DNA from: Hyphomicrobiales bacterium | GTDB taxonomy: Bacteria; Pseudomonadota; Alphaproteobacteria; Rhizobiales; CAJQND01 | NCBI GenBank assembly: GCA_028285595.1 | Contig: JANQOW010000007.1 | Span: 83,036 to 147,035, forward strand | Direction of reading: 5' to 3' | Length of the DNA stretch: 64,000 bases | Shown here: piece by piece, positions 36,592 through 45,297 of the stretch | Numbering within the stretch: position 1 is the stretch's first letter | Layout of the letters: each line of letters starts with the position of its first letter | Position numbers and translations under genes: made by a program | The notes under the pieces: generated by a model | The model's database searches: none | Told to the model about the DNA's origin: nothing | What the model saw: only the letters and a program-made list of their open reading frames with translations

Positions 36592-37426
36592 TCTCCGCAA
36601 TCGCGAACACCTCCAGGCGCGTTCGGCCCTGATCGTGCTCTGCGCCATTGCTTTGGTGTGGGCGGCACCGTTCTTGTGGATGGTTGTGGCCAGCCTGCGG
36701 CCGGACAGTTTCGGCGGGCTCAACATGGCCTCCTTGATCCCAGACTTTGTCCCTACAACCCAGCACTTTCAGTACGCCTGGGAGGATGGGAATTTTCCGC
36801 TCTGGTATCTGAACTCCTTCATTCTGGTAACCGGAACACTTGCCGTCCAACTGGTCACCGTGTCGATGGCCGGTTACGCCTTTGCAAGGCTCGAGTTTCC
36901 CGGCAAGGACACGCTCTTTTACATCTTCCTGCTCCAGCTCATGCTGGTGCCGCCGGTGCTGATTGTGCCCAACCTCACCACCCTGGTGAAGCTGGGGCTG
37001 TATGACAGCCTGGTGGGCGTCATGGCGCCCTATTGGGGCTCGGCCTTCGGCACTTTCCTCATGCGCCAGGTGTTCCGCACCATCCCCCGCGACTTTGAGG
37101 ATGCGGCCATCATCGATGGCTGCACCTGGTGGCAATTGCTCATTCACGTGCTGATCCCCTTGGCCAAGCCGGGGTTGATCGCTTTCTCCGTGGTTTCGGT
37201 TGTCTTCCACTGGAACGAGTTTTTATGGCCGCTCATGGTGATCAATGACCCTGACAAACAGGTGCTCACCGTCGGCCTTGTGAGCTTCGCGCTTGGCGCG
37301 GAGGGGGCGTCTGACTGGGGGCTGATTGCCGCCGGGACGCTTCTCGTGACGGCGCCGCTGTTTGTTGCGTTTGTTCTGTTCCAACGGCAGTTCGTCAACA
37401 GTTTCATGTTCTCAGGCGTCAAATAG
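36581..37426 (+). CDS. ugpE: ABC transporter permease, UgpE-like
   Basis: 281 residues. Transmembrane segments begin with ALIVLCAIALVWAAPFLWMV. The EAA loop is FEDAAIIDGCTWWQLLIHVL then IPLAKPGL. The C-terminus FVNSFMFSGVK is typical of UgpE/MalG-type permeases. The start overlaps the end of ugpA by 11 bases, so the two are translationally coupled, and 12 bases separate it from the binding-protein gene. Confidence 0.87.
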   Translation: MRNSLRNREHLQARSALIVLCAIALVWAAPFLWMVVASLRPDSFGGLNMASLIPDFVPTTQHFQYAWEDGNFPLWYLNSFILVTGTLAVQLVTVSMAGYAFARLEFPGKDTLFYIFLLQLMLVPPVLIVPNLTTLVKLGLYDSLVGVMAPYWGSAFGTFLMRQVFRTIPRDFEDAAIIDGCTWWQLLIHVLIPLAKPGLIAFSVVSVVFHWNEFLWPLMVINDPDKQVLTVGLVSFALGAEGASDWGLIAAGTLLVTAPLFVAFVLFQRQFVNSFMFSGVK

Positions 37427-37438
37427 GAGGACCCCCCA

Positions 37439-38749
37439 ATGCGCACGAGAAAAATCCTGGCAGGTGTTGCGGCACTTGCCCTGTCTGCTGTTATCGCCGG
37501 TACGGCGGTTGCGGCGGAACGTATCGAGTTCATGTTCCCTGCCCCGGTGCAGGGCAAGCTTTCGCGCGAAATGCAAAAGCTTGTGAAGGAATTCAACGGC
37601 TCCCAATCCGATGTGGAAGTGGTGGGCGTGTTCACCGGCTCCTACGACAATACCAAGGTGAAGTCGCAAGCATCTGCAGAGGCCGGCAAGCCTCCAGCAG
37701 TTGTCTTGATGTCGGCCAACTTTGCCGCTGAACTCGCCATGAACGATCTGATCGTTCCCATGGCTGAACTGATGAAGCCGGCCGGTGTGGACCCGGAGAA
37801 GTTTATTGGTGAGTTTTGGCCAGCGGTGCGCCCGAACTCCTATTTCAACGGCACGCTCTATGCGGTCCCGTTCCAGAATTCCACACCGATCCTTTACTAC
37901 AACAAGGAACATTTCGCAGAAGCCGGTATCACCAAGGCACCGGAAACCTGGTCTGAGTGGATCGAAACCGCCAAGAAGCTGACCAAAGCGGACGGCGAAC
38001 GCTGGGGCGTGATGATGCCTTCCAACTATGACTATAATGGTTGGCTGGTTCAGGCCCTGGTCATGGCCAATGGAGGTCAGTTCTACAACACCGACTATCC
38101 CGGCGAGATCTACTATGACCACGCCTCCACGAAAGGTGCTTTGAAGTTCTGGCGCGACCTGGCGCACGAGCACAAGGTGATGCCCACAGGCGTGACCAAC
38201 TCCAAGCAGGTCTCCACCTCGTTCTTTGCCGGCAAGTCGTCCATGATTGTTCTATCCACGGGCGCCCTGTCCTTCGTGCGTGAGAACGCCAAGTTCGACT
38301 ATGACGTGGCCTTCATCCCGCGCAATGTGCGCAACGCCGTGCCCATCGGTGGAGCTTCGCTGGTCTCCTTCAAAGGCACCACGCCGGAGCAGAAAAAAGC
38401 CGCGTGGCAGTTTATCTCTTGGTTGACCTCCAAGGAAACCATCGGCCACTGGTCGCGGTTTACCGGCTACTTCTCACCGCGCCAAACCGCTTACGACATG
38501 CCGGAGATGAAGGAGTTCATTCAAAAGAACCCGGATGCTCTGCGCGCGGTTGATCAGCTGAAATATGCTCAGCCCTGGATCGCCACCTATAACACAGTGG
38601 GCGTGCGCAAGGCCGTTGAAGATCAGATGCAGGCTCTGCTCTCTGATCCCAATCTGTCGATCGATGAAGCCACAGCCAAGGCGCAGAAAGATGCTGACGA
38701 GCTGATGAAGCCCTACATCGAGAAGACCGCAGGCGCCCTGATCAACTGA
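37439..38749 (+). CDS. ugpB: Periplasmic glycerol-3-phosphate-type binding protein, UgpB-like
   Basis: 436 residues. The signal peptide (ILAGVAALALSAVIAGTAVA) is cut before AERIEF. The mature protein follows UgpB closely in order: VPFQNSTPILYYNKEHFAEA, ETWSEWIETAKKLT, SSMIVLSTGALSFVRENAKF, PIGGASLVSF and GYFSPRQTAYDMPEM. The ribosome-binding site GGAGG is strong. It captures the ligand for the UgpA/UgpE channel. A stem-loop follows the gene, consistent with binding protein being made in excess over downstream products. Confidence 0.85.
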   Translation: MRTRKILAGVAALALSAVIAGTAVAAERIEFMFPAPVQGKLSREMQKLVKEFNGSQSDVEVVGVFTGSYDNTKVKSQASAEAGKPPAVVLMSANFAAELAMNDLIVPMAELMKPAGVDPEKFIGEFWPAVRPNSYFNGTLYAVPFQNSTPILYYNKEHFAEAGITKAPETWSEWIETAKKLTKADGERWGVMMPSNYDYNGWLVQALVMANGGQFYNTDYPGEIYYDHASTKGALKFWRDLAHEHKVMPTGVTNSKQVSTSFFAGKSSMIVLSTGALSFVRENAKFDYDVAFIPRNVRNAVPIGGASLVSFKGTTPEQKKAAWQFISWLTSKETIGHWSRFTGYFSPRQTAYDMPEMKEFIQKNPDALRAVDQLKYAQPWIATYNTVGVRKAVEDQMQALLSDPNLSIDEATAKAQKDADELMKPYIEKTAGALIN

Positions 38750-38772
38750 TCCAGATCGCGCCACGCAACAGA

Positions 38773-38796
38773 GCCCGGCCGCTCAGGCGGCTGGGC
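38773..38796 (+). terminator. Intercistronic stem-loop after ugpB
   Basis: GCCCGGCCGC-tcag-GCGGCTGGGC forms a 10-bp stem with one G-U pair, 23 bases after the ugpB stop. The following CAACTTTCCCC is not a clean T-run. It is more likely an mRNA-stabilising or partially terminating hairpin than a full terminator. Confidence 0.5.
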
Positions 38797-38820
38797 AACT
38801 TTCCCCTGGAGGAGCCGGAC

Positions 38821-39672
38821 ATGTTGATTGCCCAGATTACCGATCTCCACGTGCGCCCGGACGGCAAGAAAGCCTATGTGCACGTAGACACCAACGCCAT
38901 GGCGAAGGCCTGCATCAGGGCCATTTGTGACCTGAGACCCACGCCAGACGTTCTGCTGATATCCGGCGATCTGACCGATTGCGGTCTGGCGGAAGAATAT
39001 GCGCTCCTGAGAGATATCCTCGCCCCGCTGTCCATGCCGGTCTATGTCATTCCCGGCAACCATGATCGCCGCGAGCCCCTCCGCGATGCCTTTTTCGCTG
39101 ACGGATACCTGCCGGACAATGGCCCGTTTCTGCACTATGTGGTGGAGGACAATCCGGTGCGCTTGATTGCGCTCGACACTGTCGTGCCCGGTGAAGGCCA
39201 TGGCGAGATGGATGATGAACGCCTCACCTGGCTTGAGCGCGCACTTGATGAAGGGGGCGACAAGCCCACCCTGATCTTCATGCACCATCCCCCGTTCCCC
39301 ACCGGTATCGTCCACATGGACGCCATTGGCTGTCGAAACGGCGATAAGATGGCGGTGTTGGTTTCTCAGTATCCCAATGTGGAGCGCGTGCTGGCCGGCC
39401 ATCACCACAGGCCGGTGCAAATCCGCTGGGGCGGGACGATTGGCATGATCGTGCCCTCTCCTGCCCATCAAGTGTTGCTCGACCTGAACGGTGACGAGGA
39501 CGCCGCCCGTATCAAGATGGAACCACCTGCCTTTGCGCTCCACCAGTTCGCGCCGGAAAACGGCATCATCAGCCATCAGGTCTATGTAGGGGAATTCGAC
39601 GGGCCTTGGCCGTTCGCGCTCGACCCAGACTATCCGGCCTTCAAGTGCACTCCGGAACCTGAGGTGGCCTAA
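38821..39672 (+). CDS. GpdQ-like glycerophosphodiester phosphodiesterase
   Basis: 283 residues. This calcineurin-type metallophosphoesterase of the GpdQ/CpdA group has all five metal blocks: AQITDLHVR, ISGDLTD, PGNHDRRE, MHHPPFPTG and GHHHRPVQ. GpdQ hydrolyses glycerophosphodiesters to glycerol-3-phosphate and an alcohol. Location directly after ugpAEB, with a strong ribosome-binding site (GGAGGAG), implies it processes material imported by that transporter. CpdA-type cAMP phosphodiesterase is the alternative reading. It is convergent with ugpC, 3 bases apart. Confidence 0.85.
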   Translation: MLIAQITDLHVRPDGKKAYVHVDTNAMAKACIRAICDLRPTPDVLLISGDLTDCGLAEEYALLRDILAPLSMPVYVIPGNHDRREPLRDAFFADGYLPDNGPFLHYVVEDNPVRLIALDTVVPGEGHGEMDDERLTWLERALDEGGDKPTLIFMHHPPFPTGIVHMDAIGCRNGDKMAVLVSQYPNVERVLAGHHHRPVQIRWGGTIGMIVPSPAHQVLLDLNGDEDAARIKMEPPAFALHQFAPENGIISHQVYVGEFDGPWPFALDPDYPAFKCTPEPEVA

Positions 39673-39675
39673 AGT

Positions 39676-40761
39676 TCACATCAGGCGGCGGCCTGTGCCC
39701 CGTTCAAAGAGATGGATGGGCGATTTGGCCGGATCGAAGCCGAGCTCGATCTCCTCTCCAGGCTGGAGCGAAACGGTGCCGTCAAGCTGAACGGTCAGCG
39801 CTTCGCCGCTCAAATCCGCATGCACCAGTGTCTCCCCGCCCAGAGGTTCTACGGTTTCAACCTTGCCTGGCCAGCTCACCTTTGGCTTTGAGCGCCCGGC
39901 CAGGATGAGGTCCTTCGGACGCACGCCCAAGGTCACATGCTCCGCAGCTCCCAGCGCGCTGTCCAGCTTTCTGCTAAGGGGCAGCTGGTGCCCGGCACGC
40001 GTGGCAAACATCCGCGCACCATTGCGGTTGAAGTCGAGAAAGTTCATGGCCGGCGAGCCAATGAAGCTGGCGACAAACTGGTTGGCGGGCCGCTCGAACA
40101 ATTCGGCTGGCGAGCCAAACTGTTGGATCTCTCCATCTTTGATCACCACAATTCGGTCAGCCATGGTCATGGCTTCAACTTGATCATGGGTCACGTAGAT
40201 CATGGTGGTGGTGAGCCGGTGCTGCAGATCCTTGATCTCCTTGCGCATCTGGGCACGCAATTGAGCGTCCAGGTTGGACAGCGGCTCGTCCATCAAAAAT
40301 ACGTCCGGCTCGCGCACAATAGCCCGGCCCATAGCCACGCGCTGGCGCTGCCCGCCGGAGAGCTGACGCGGCTTGCGGTCAAGCAGGTCCTCAAGATTCA
40401 ACAGCCGTGCCGCGTCCCGCACCCGCTCTCCGCGTTCCGGCTTTGGCATTCCGCGCAGCTTCAGGCCAAACGCCATGTTTTGCGCCACGGTCATATGCGG
40501 GTACAGGGCATAGTTTTGAAACACCATGGCAATGTTTCGGGCCCGGGCAGGCACGTCAGAGACGTCGGCCTCTCCAATGAATATCTGACCGGAGGATAGG
40601 GTCTCAAGCCCGGCAAGTAGGCGAAGCAGCGTGGTCTTGCCGCAGCCGGAGGGGCCCACAAAGACGATAAATTCTCCGTCAGCGATGTTCAAATCCACAC
40701 CGTGGATGACTTCATGAGGGCCGAAGGCCTTGCGAACCTGTCTGAATCTCACCTGTGCCAT
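39676..40761 (-). CDS. ugpC: ABC transporter ATP-binding protein, UgpC-like
   Basis: 361 residues from the ATG at 40761 (AAGGAG 6-7 bases upstream). Walker A is [16 protein letters not shown], the signature is [15 protein letters not shown], Walker B is [12 protein letters not shown] and the H-loop is [10 protein letters not shown]. The C-terminal TOBE/MOI regulatory domain covers about 235-361 ([27 protein letters not shown]). It is encoded opposite to ugpAEB but convergent with them, an uncommon split of the Ugp system; it has its own Pho box. Confidence 0.88.
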   Translation of the reverse strand: MAQVRFRQVRKAFGPHEVIHGVDLNIADGEFIVFVGPSGCGKTTLLRLLAGLETLSSGQIFIGEADVSDVPARARNIAMVFQNYALYPHMTVAQNMAFGLKLRGMPKPERGERVRDAARLLNLEDLLDRKPRQLSGGQRQRVAMGRAIVREPDVFLMDEPLSNLDAQLRAQMRKEIKDLQHRLTTTMIYVTHDQVEAMTMADRIVVIKDGEIQQFGSPAELFERPANQFVASFIGSPAMNFLDFNRNGARMFATRAGHQLPLSRKLDSALGAAEHVTLGVRPKDLILAGRSKPKVSWPGKVETVEPLGGETLVHADLSGEALTVQLDGTVSLQPGEEIELGFDPAKSPIHLFERGTGRRLM

Positions 40762-40802
40762 CGCGGCTCCTTTATGCGCCTGATGACCGCTACAAGAAGA
40801 TT

Positions 40803-40820
40803 GTGACAGGGGGGAAACAG
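40803..40820 (-). promoter_or_regulatory. Candidate Pho box upstream of ugpC
   Basis: On the minus strand: CTGTTTC, cccc, CTGTCAC, two units with exact 11-base spacing, matching the consensus 5/7 and 7/7. The box ends 41 bases before the ugpC ATG at 40761. Confidence 0.5.
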
Positions 40821-40940
40821 TTCGCTCTAGCCTGAGACGAGCATAGATCGCAGCACGTCGGTTCTTCAGAATGAAGCTCGGAGAAGCCGATAGTCGGCAG
40901 CTAAAAAGGTGCTTGATGCCGGGTCTCTGGTCCGAACGTC

Positions 40941-40980
40941 GCGTCATTAAAGCTTCACGCAGCTGTAGTTTGAGCGACAT
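40941..40980 (+). promoter_or_regulatory. Candidate four-unit Pho box upstream of btaA
   Basis: GCGTCAT, taaa, GCTTCAC, gcag, CTGTAGT, ttga, GCGACAT: four 7-mers at exact 11-base steps. Individual matches to CTGTCAT/C are 4-5 of 7, but the periodicity holds over 40 bases. It lies 47 bases before the btaA ATG and probably controls the whole btaA-phnN unit. Confidence 0.5.
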
Positions 40981-41027
40981 GAAGGCAGGCTATTGCCGCG
41001 CTCAGATAGATCGCAATGTGATTCGAG

Positions 41028-42272
41028 ATGAGCGGCCAAACTTTAGCGCACTCCCCGCAGCAAGCTGCGACCCCCCTGCAGGAAGCGGTCTTTCAAAACC
41101 GTGCGGCCTCTAAACAAGGCATTCTTGAGCGCTTGTTCACGGCTGTTTTTGACAACCTGGTCTATCCGCAAATCTGGGAAGATCCGGTGGTCGATATGCA
41201 GGCCATGCGCATCGAGCCCGGCCAGCACGTGGTTGCGATTGCCTCCGGCGGCTGCAACGTCCTGTCTTACCTGACAGCGGATCCTGGACGGATCACCGCG
41301 GTTGACCTCAACCCGGCCCATATCGCGCTTAACCGCCTTAAGCTCTGCGCGGCGCAACATTTGCCGGCTCATGATGACTTCCGGCGGTTCTTCTCGGTGG
41401 CGCACAGCCAGATTAATGAGGATCTCTACGATCTCCTGCTTGCCCCAAAACTTGATGAAGAAAGTCGGGCTTACTGGTCATCTCGCGGGCCTTTCGGTCG
41501 GCGGCGGATTGGCATGTTTTCCCGGGGGTTCTATCGCTATGGAATGCTCGGCAAGTTTATCGGCCTCGCCCATTTGGCAGCCCGGGTCTATGGCGTGAAG
41601 CCTTCACAGATCATGCACGCGCGGACACGGGATGAGCAGCGCAGTTTCTTCCAAAATGAGCTGTCTCCACTGTTTGACCGCAAGCTGGTGCGCTGGATCA
41701 CATCATCACCCGTTTCGCTCTATGGACTTGGTATTCCGCCTGCCCAATACACCGAGCTCGCCGAAGGCCGGCACATGGCCGACGTTCTTCGTGAACGTGT
41801 TGAAACGCTAGCTTGTGGCCATGAGCTCAGGTCAAACTATTTCGCTCGGCAGGCGTTCGGTCGAAGGTACGCGCTGGACGATGAGCGGGTAAGCCTGCCG
41901 CCCTATCTGGAACGCAAGAACTGGCAAAGCGTGCGCAACAGGGCCACGCGCATTCAAACCGTCAACGGTTCTGTGACGAAGGTTTTGTCTCAATTGCCGG
42001 CCGGGAGCGTTGACCGTGTGGTGCTGCTTGATGCCCAAGACTGGATGACCAAGGAGCAGATGAACGAGCTGTGGGCCGCAATCGGCCACGCAGCCGCGCC
42101 AAGCGCTCGGGTCATCTTCCGCACCGCCGCCAAGGCCAGTCCGCTGGAGAACCGGCTCGACCCCAGCCTGCTGTCCCGATGGGCCTACCAGGCAGATCAA
42201 TCCGCCTCACTGACCCGGCAAGACCGGTCCGCGATTTATGGCGGTTTCCACCTTTACACCCTGGCGGCATGA
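41028..42272 (+). CDS. btaA: BtaA, SAM:diacylglycerol 3-amino-3-carboxypropyltransferase
   Basis: 414 residues. BtaA joins the aminocarboxypropyl group of S-adenosylmethionine to diacylglycerol, the first step to the phosphorus-free betaine lipid DGTS. The family pattern is clear: FDNLVYPQIWEDPVVDMQAM, VVAIASGGCNVLSYLTADPG, ITAVDLNPAHIALNRLKLCA and, later, the methyltransferase-like VDRVVLLDAQDWMTKEQMNE. It starts the presumed twelve-gene Pho-controlled unit. Its stop overlaps the btaB start (ATGA). Confidence 0.92.
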   Translation: MSGQTLAHSPQQAATPLQEAVFQNRAASKQGILERLFTAVFDNLVYPQIWEDPVVDMQAMRIEPGQHVVAIASGGCNVLSYLTADPGRITAVDLNPAHIALNRLKLCAAQHLPAHDDFRRFFSVAHSQINEDLYDLLLAPKLDEESRAYWSSRGPFGRRRIGMFSRGFYRYGMLGKFIGLAHLAARVYGVKPSQIMHARTRDEQRSFFQNELSPLFDRKLVRWITSSPVSLYGLGIPPAQYTELAEGRHMADVLRERVETLACGHELRSNYFARQAFGRRYALDDERVSLPPYLERKNWQSVRNRATRIQTVNGSVTKVLSQLPAGSVDRVVLLDAQDWMTKEQMNELWAAIGHAAAPSARVIFRTAAKASPLENRLDPSLLSRWAYQADQSASLTRQDRSAIYGGFHLYTLAA

Positions 42273-42940
42273 CCACAACGCTCAACACCCCATCCCACGC
42301 CGCGGTGATGGATGACATCTATCGATATCAAAGACACATCTACGATTTCACCCGGCGGTACTACTTGTTCGGACGTGACCGGTTGATTGGCGGGTTGAAC
42401 GTTCCGGTTCAAGGAACGGTTCTGGAGATCGGCTGCGGCACCGGACGCAATCTCCTTATGACCGCGCGGCGCTATCGGGAGGCCCGGTGCTTCGGGTTCG
42501 ATATTTCCGAGCAGATGCTGGTCAGCATGGCCGAAGCAACTGAACGGGCCGGGCTTACTGGCAGGGTGCGTTTCGCTCAAGGGGATGCAGAAAGCTTTGA
42601 TGCCCGATCCTGTTTTTCGGTCCCGGGTTTCGACCGGATCTACCTGTCCTACTGCCTCTCCATGATTCCCGATTGGAAAAGATCGCTGCAGCAGGCTCTA
42701 CGGCAAGTGGGTCCCGAAGGCGAGCTGCACGTTGTGGACTTTGGCCAAATGGCGCGTTGGCCGAATTTTGCCCGGCATTGCTTAGGCGCCTGGCTTTCCA
42801 GGTTTTGCGTCACGCCGCGCCCTGATCTGCGTGCTGTGGTGAGCGAACTGGCGCGCAAGCAGGGGTTTACGGTGTCGTTCGACGAGATTGGAGGCGGTTA
42901 CGCTTGGCTGATTGTGTTGAAGCGGCAGAGGGATCGCTGA
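42269..42940 (+). CDS. btaB: BtaB, N-methyltransferase of betaine-lipid synthesis
   Basis: 223 residues from the ATG at 42269, which overlaps the btaA stop by 4 bases. BtaB adds three methyl groups to diacylglyceryl-homoserine to give DGTS. The Rossmann SAM site is VLEIGCGTGRNLLMTARRY, followed by CFGFDISEQMLVSMAEA and the conserved start YRYQRHIYDFTRRYYLFGRD, which is characteristic of BtaB. Adjacent coupling to btaA secures the assignment. Confidence 0.92.
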   Translation: MTTTLNTPSHAAVMDDIYRYQRHIYDFTRRYYLFGRDRLIGGLNVPVQGTVLEIGCGTGRNLLMTARRYREARCFGFDISEQMLVSMAEATERAGLTGRVRFAQGDAESFDARSCFSVPGFDRIYLSYCLSMIPDWKRSLQQALRQVGPEGELHVVDFGQMARWPNFARHCLGAWLSRFCVTPRPDLRAVVSELARKQGFTVSFDEIGGGYAWLIVLKRQRDR

Positions 42941-42973
42941 CCACTGCCTGGCAAAGGAGGGGTGTTTAAGCGC

Positions 42974-43807
42974 ATGAATGTTCACGTTCCCAACGCAGAG
43001 GTCACCCGTTACCGGGCCATCTGGATCTCCGATGTGCATCTGGGCACCTCACGGGCCCAGGCAGAAGCGCTTTTGAATTTTTTCCGCTCCTCGCAGTCAG
43101 ACTTCCTCTATCTGGTCGGCGACATTGTGGACAACTGGGCTCTCAAGAAGACCTGGCTTTGGCACCAGACCCATAATGACGTGATCCAAAAAATTCTGCG
43201 CAAAGCGCGTAAAGGCACGCGAGTTGTCTATATCCCCGGCAATCATGATGAGCAGTTCCGCGATTTCGTGGGCTCACGTTTCGGGCGCCTCGTGGTGAAG
43301 CGGAACGACATTCATGTCGGCGTTGACGGCACGCGATATCTGGTGATGCACGGAGATGAGTTTGACGGCGTGGTGAAATACGCAAAGTGGCTGGCCTATC
43401 TTGGCGACAATGCTTACGAGGCCGCCATGTCGCTCAACTATTCTGTGAACTGGGCGCGCCGCAAGCTTGGTCTGCCCTATTGGTCTTTGTCGGCCTACCT
43501 GAAGCACCGGGTGAAGAAGGCTGTGGAGTTCTTGTCGAACTTTGAACAGGCCATGGTGCGCGAGGCGCGGCGGCGCGGTGCAGGCGGTGTGATTTGCGGC
43601 CATGTGCACACACCTGAGATGCGCACGATCGATGGCATCGCCTACTTCAATGATGGCGATTGGGTCGAGAGCTGCTCAGCACTTGTGGAGCACATGGACG
43701 GCACCTTCGAGCTCATTTACTGGCCGCAAGATGTCACGCAAAAGGCCGCAGAGAGGATGGCAAATGCGTATCCTCATCGTCAGCGACGCTTGGTATCCGC
43801 AAGTTAA
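42974..43807 (+). CDS. plcP: PlcP-type phospholipase C (metallophosphoesterase)
   Basis: 277 residues from the ATG at 42974; GTG at 42962 is in frame but sits directly against the AAAGGAGG ribosome-binding site. It resembles LpxH/UDP-diacylglucosamine hydrolases: AIWISDVHLGTSRAQAEAL, YLVGDIVDNWALKK, YIPGNHDEQFRDF, VMHGDEFD and GGVICGHVHTPEMR. In alphaproteobacteria this subgroup next to a glycosyltransferase is PlcP, which removes head groups from phospholipids during phosphate starvation to supply diacylglycerol. Context here (btaAB before, glycosyltransferase overlapping after) matches that role. Confidence 0.85.
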   Translation: MNVHVPNAEVTRYRAIWISDVHLGTSRAQAEALLNFFRSSQSDFLYLVGDIVDNWALKKTWLWHQTHNDVIQKILRKARKGTRVVYIPGNHDEQFRDFVGSRFGRLVVKRNDIHVGVDGTRYLVMHGDEFDGVVKYAKWLAYLGDNAYEAAMSLNYSVNWARRKLGLPYWSLSAYLKHRVKKAVEFLSNFEQAMVREARRRGAGGVICGHVHTPEMRTIDGIAYFNDGDWVESCSALVEHMDGTFELIYWPQDVTQKAAERMANAYPHRQRRLVSAS

Positions 43808-44813
43808 CGGCGTCGTGCGCACCCTGGACCTGACCGGGCAGCATCTGACCGCTTTGGGCCACGAGGTCCACATGCTGTCCCACGAAGATCTTGCCACCTT
43901 CCCGGTGCCGACATATCCGGAAATCCGGCTTGCGGTTGCCCGTCCGTCGACCATTGCGCGCAAGATTGAGGCTGTTGCCCCGGACTGTATCCACATCGCC
44001 ACCGAGGGCACGCTTGGATGGATGGCCCGGCGCTATTGCCTTAAAAACAATCTGGCGTTCACCACCAGTTTCCACTCCAGGTTTCCGGAGATGATCGCAG
44101 AACGCCTGCCTGTGCCGGGAATTGCAAACCTGGCCTACAGCATTCTGCGCCGGTTCCATGCGCCGGCGCGGTGCACGCTGGCACCGACGAAGACCGTCAC
44201 GCAGCGTCTCACTGCGCTTGGCTTTCACAATGTGAACACGTGGACCCGCGGTGTGGACCGCGACCAGTTTCGTCCGCTGGCTTCAGAGTGCTTCGCGAAC
44301 CTGGCGCGGCCAATCATGCTGAATGCCGGCCGGGTTGCGGTGGAGAAGAATCTGCGCTCGTTTCTGGACCTGACCATACCCGGCACCAAGGTGATTGTGG
44401 GGGACGGCCCGCAATTGGCGGAGCTAAAGGCGGATTATCCGGACGTGATGTTCACCGGTTATCTCTTCGGCGAGGCCTTGTGTGAAGCGCTCACCGAGGC
44501 GGATGTCTTCGTCTTTCCAAGTCAGACCGATACATTCGGCCTTGTCATGCTGGAGGCTTTGTCGTGCGGCACGCCTGTAGCCGCCTATCCGGTGGAGGGG
44601 CCCATAGATGTGATCACGTCCGATGACGTGGGAGCTTTGGATCACGATCTGGCGGTCGCCATCAAACAGGCCCTGACGTGCAAGGCGGTCCATTGCATAG
44701 CGTTTGCCGAAGATTTCTCATGGAAAGTGGTCGCCACCAAGCTTGCTGCGCATCTGGTGCGAGCCCGTCCCAATGGTGGGGTGTCGCACCAGCGTCATGA
44801 AACTCTCCGATAA
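43764..44813 (+). CDS. agt: Agt-like GT4 glycosyltransferase for glycolipid synthesis
   Basis: 349 residues from the ATG at 43764 (GAGAGG upstream), overlapping plcP by 44 bases. It is a GT-B fold glycosyltransferase of family 4: N-terminal RILIVSDAWYPQVNGVVRTL, middle FTTSFHSRFPEMIAERLPVP, nucleotide-sugar site FPSQTDTFGLVMLEALSCGT. The plcP-agt pair is known from marine bacteria, where Agt glycosylates diacylglycerol to mono-glycosyl or glucuronosyl lipids that replace phospholipids. Which sugar is used cannot be read from the sequence. The C-P lyase gene phnG starts 18 bases later. Confidence 0.83.
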   Translation: MRILIVSDAWYPQVNGVVRTLDLTGQHLTALGHEVHMLSHEDLATFPVPTYPEIRLAVARPSTIARKIEAVAPDCIHIATEGTLGWMARRYCLKNNLAFTTSFHSRFPEMIAERLPVPGIANLAYSILRRFHAPARCTLAPTKTVTQRLTALGFHNVNTWTRGVDRDQFRPLASECFANLARPIMLNAGRVAVEKNLRSFLDLTIPGTKVIVGDGPQLAELKADYPDVMFTGYLFGEALCEALTEADVFVFPSQTDTFGLVMLEALSCGTPVAAYPVEGPIDVITSDDVGALDHDLAVAIKQALTCKAVHCIAFAEDFSWKVVATKLAAHLVRARPNGGVSHQRHETLR

Positions 44814-44831
44814 ACGGTTAGGAGACGTTGA

Positions 44832-45296
44832 ATGAGCGATTCGAGATTGCAGACCGACAACAGAAAGCAGTGGATGGCGGTGCTGGCAAAGGCAGATTGG
44901 GAGCAACTCGACACCCTTTGGCAGCAGAACAAGATCAAGCCTGAATACGAGCTGGTGCGTGGGCCTGAGACCGGATTGGTTATGGCTCAAGGGCGTATGG
45001 GCGGGTCCGGTGCGCCGTTCAACGTGGGTGAGATCACCGTCACCCGCTGCACAGTGCGTCTGTCTGACGGCGAGATTGTCGGCCATTCCTACGTTATGGG
45101 GCGCAATCGGAAACATGCCGAGACTGCGGCTCTTCTTGACGGTTTGATGCAGGATCCAAAGGTGGGTGCGCAGGTCGCCCAGGAGATCATCGCGCCTTTG
45201 CAAAAGGTGCATGCAGCGCGCCGGCAGAATGCCCAAGCCAAAGCCGCCGCAACAAAAGTGGACTTCTTCACTCTCGTGCGCGGCGAGGATGATTGA
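44832..45296 (+). CDS. phnG: PhnG, C-P lyase core subunit
   Basis: 154 residues, usual length. Typical sequence is RKQWMAVLAKADWEQL, EYELVRGPETGLVMAQGRMG, FNVGEITVTRCTVRL and SYVMGRNRKHAETAALLDGL. PhnG belongs to the PhnGHIJ core that converts alkylphosphonates attached to ribose-triphosphate. The start has GGAGA upstream. It begins the C-P lyase part of the unit, only 18 bases after agt, with no visible promoter between. Confidence 0.93.
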   Translation: MSDSRLQTDNRKQWMAVLAKADWEQLDTLWQQNKIKPEYELVRGPETGLVMAQGRMGGSGAPFNVGEITVTRCTVRLSDGEIVGHSYVMGRNRKHAETAALLDGLMQDPKVGAQVAQEIIAPLQKVHAARRQNAQAKAAATKVDFFTLVRGEDD

Positions 45297-45297
45297 G

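Noticed and set aside
36407-37210. Minus-strand open frame of 267 codons over the ugp permease genes
   Set aside because: Low-complexity His/Gln/Glu-rich translation typical of antisense to membrane proteins.
38713-39576. Minus-strand open frame of 287 codons over gpdQ
   Set aside because: Antisense shadow; the plus strand has all five metallophosphoesterase blocks.
39676-40761. Reading the Ugp-like transporter as a maltose or other sugar importer
   Set aside because: The permease and ATPase families cannot separate these, but UgpB-like sequence, the GpdQ-like neighbour and Pho boxes argue for glycerol phosphate compounds.
42974-43807. Reading plcP as LpxH (lipid A synthesis)
   Set aside because: Sequence alone allows it, but overlap with a GT4 gene and linkage to btaAB under a Pho box fit PlcP; LpxH normally sits away from such genes.
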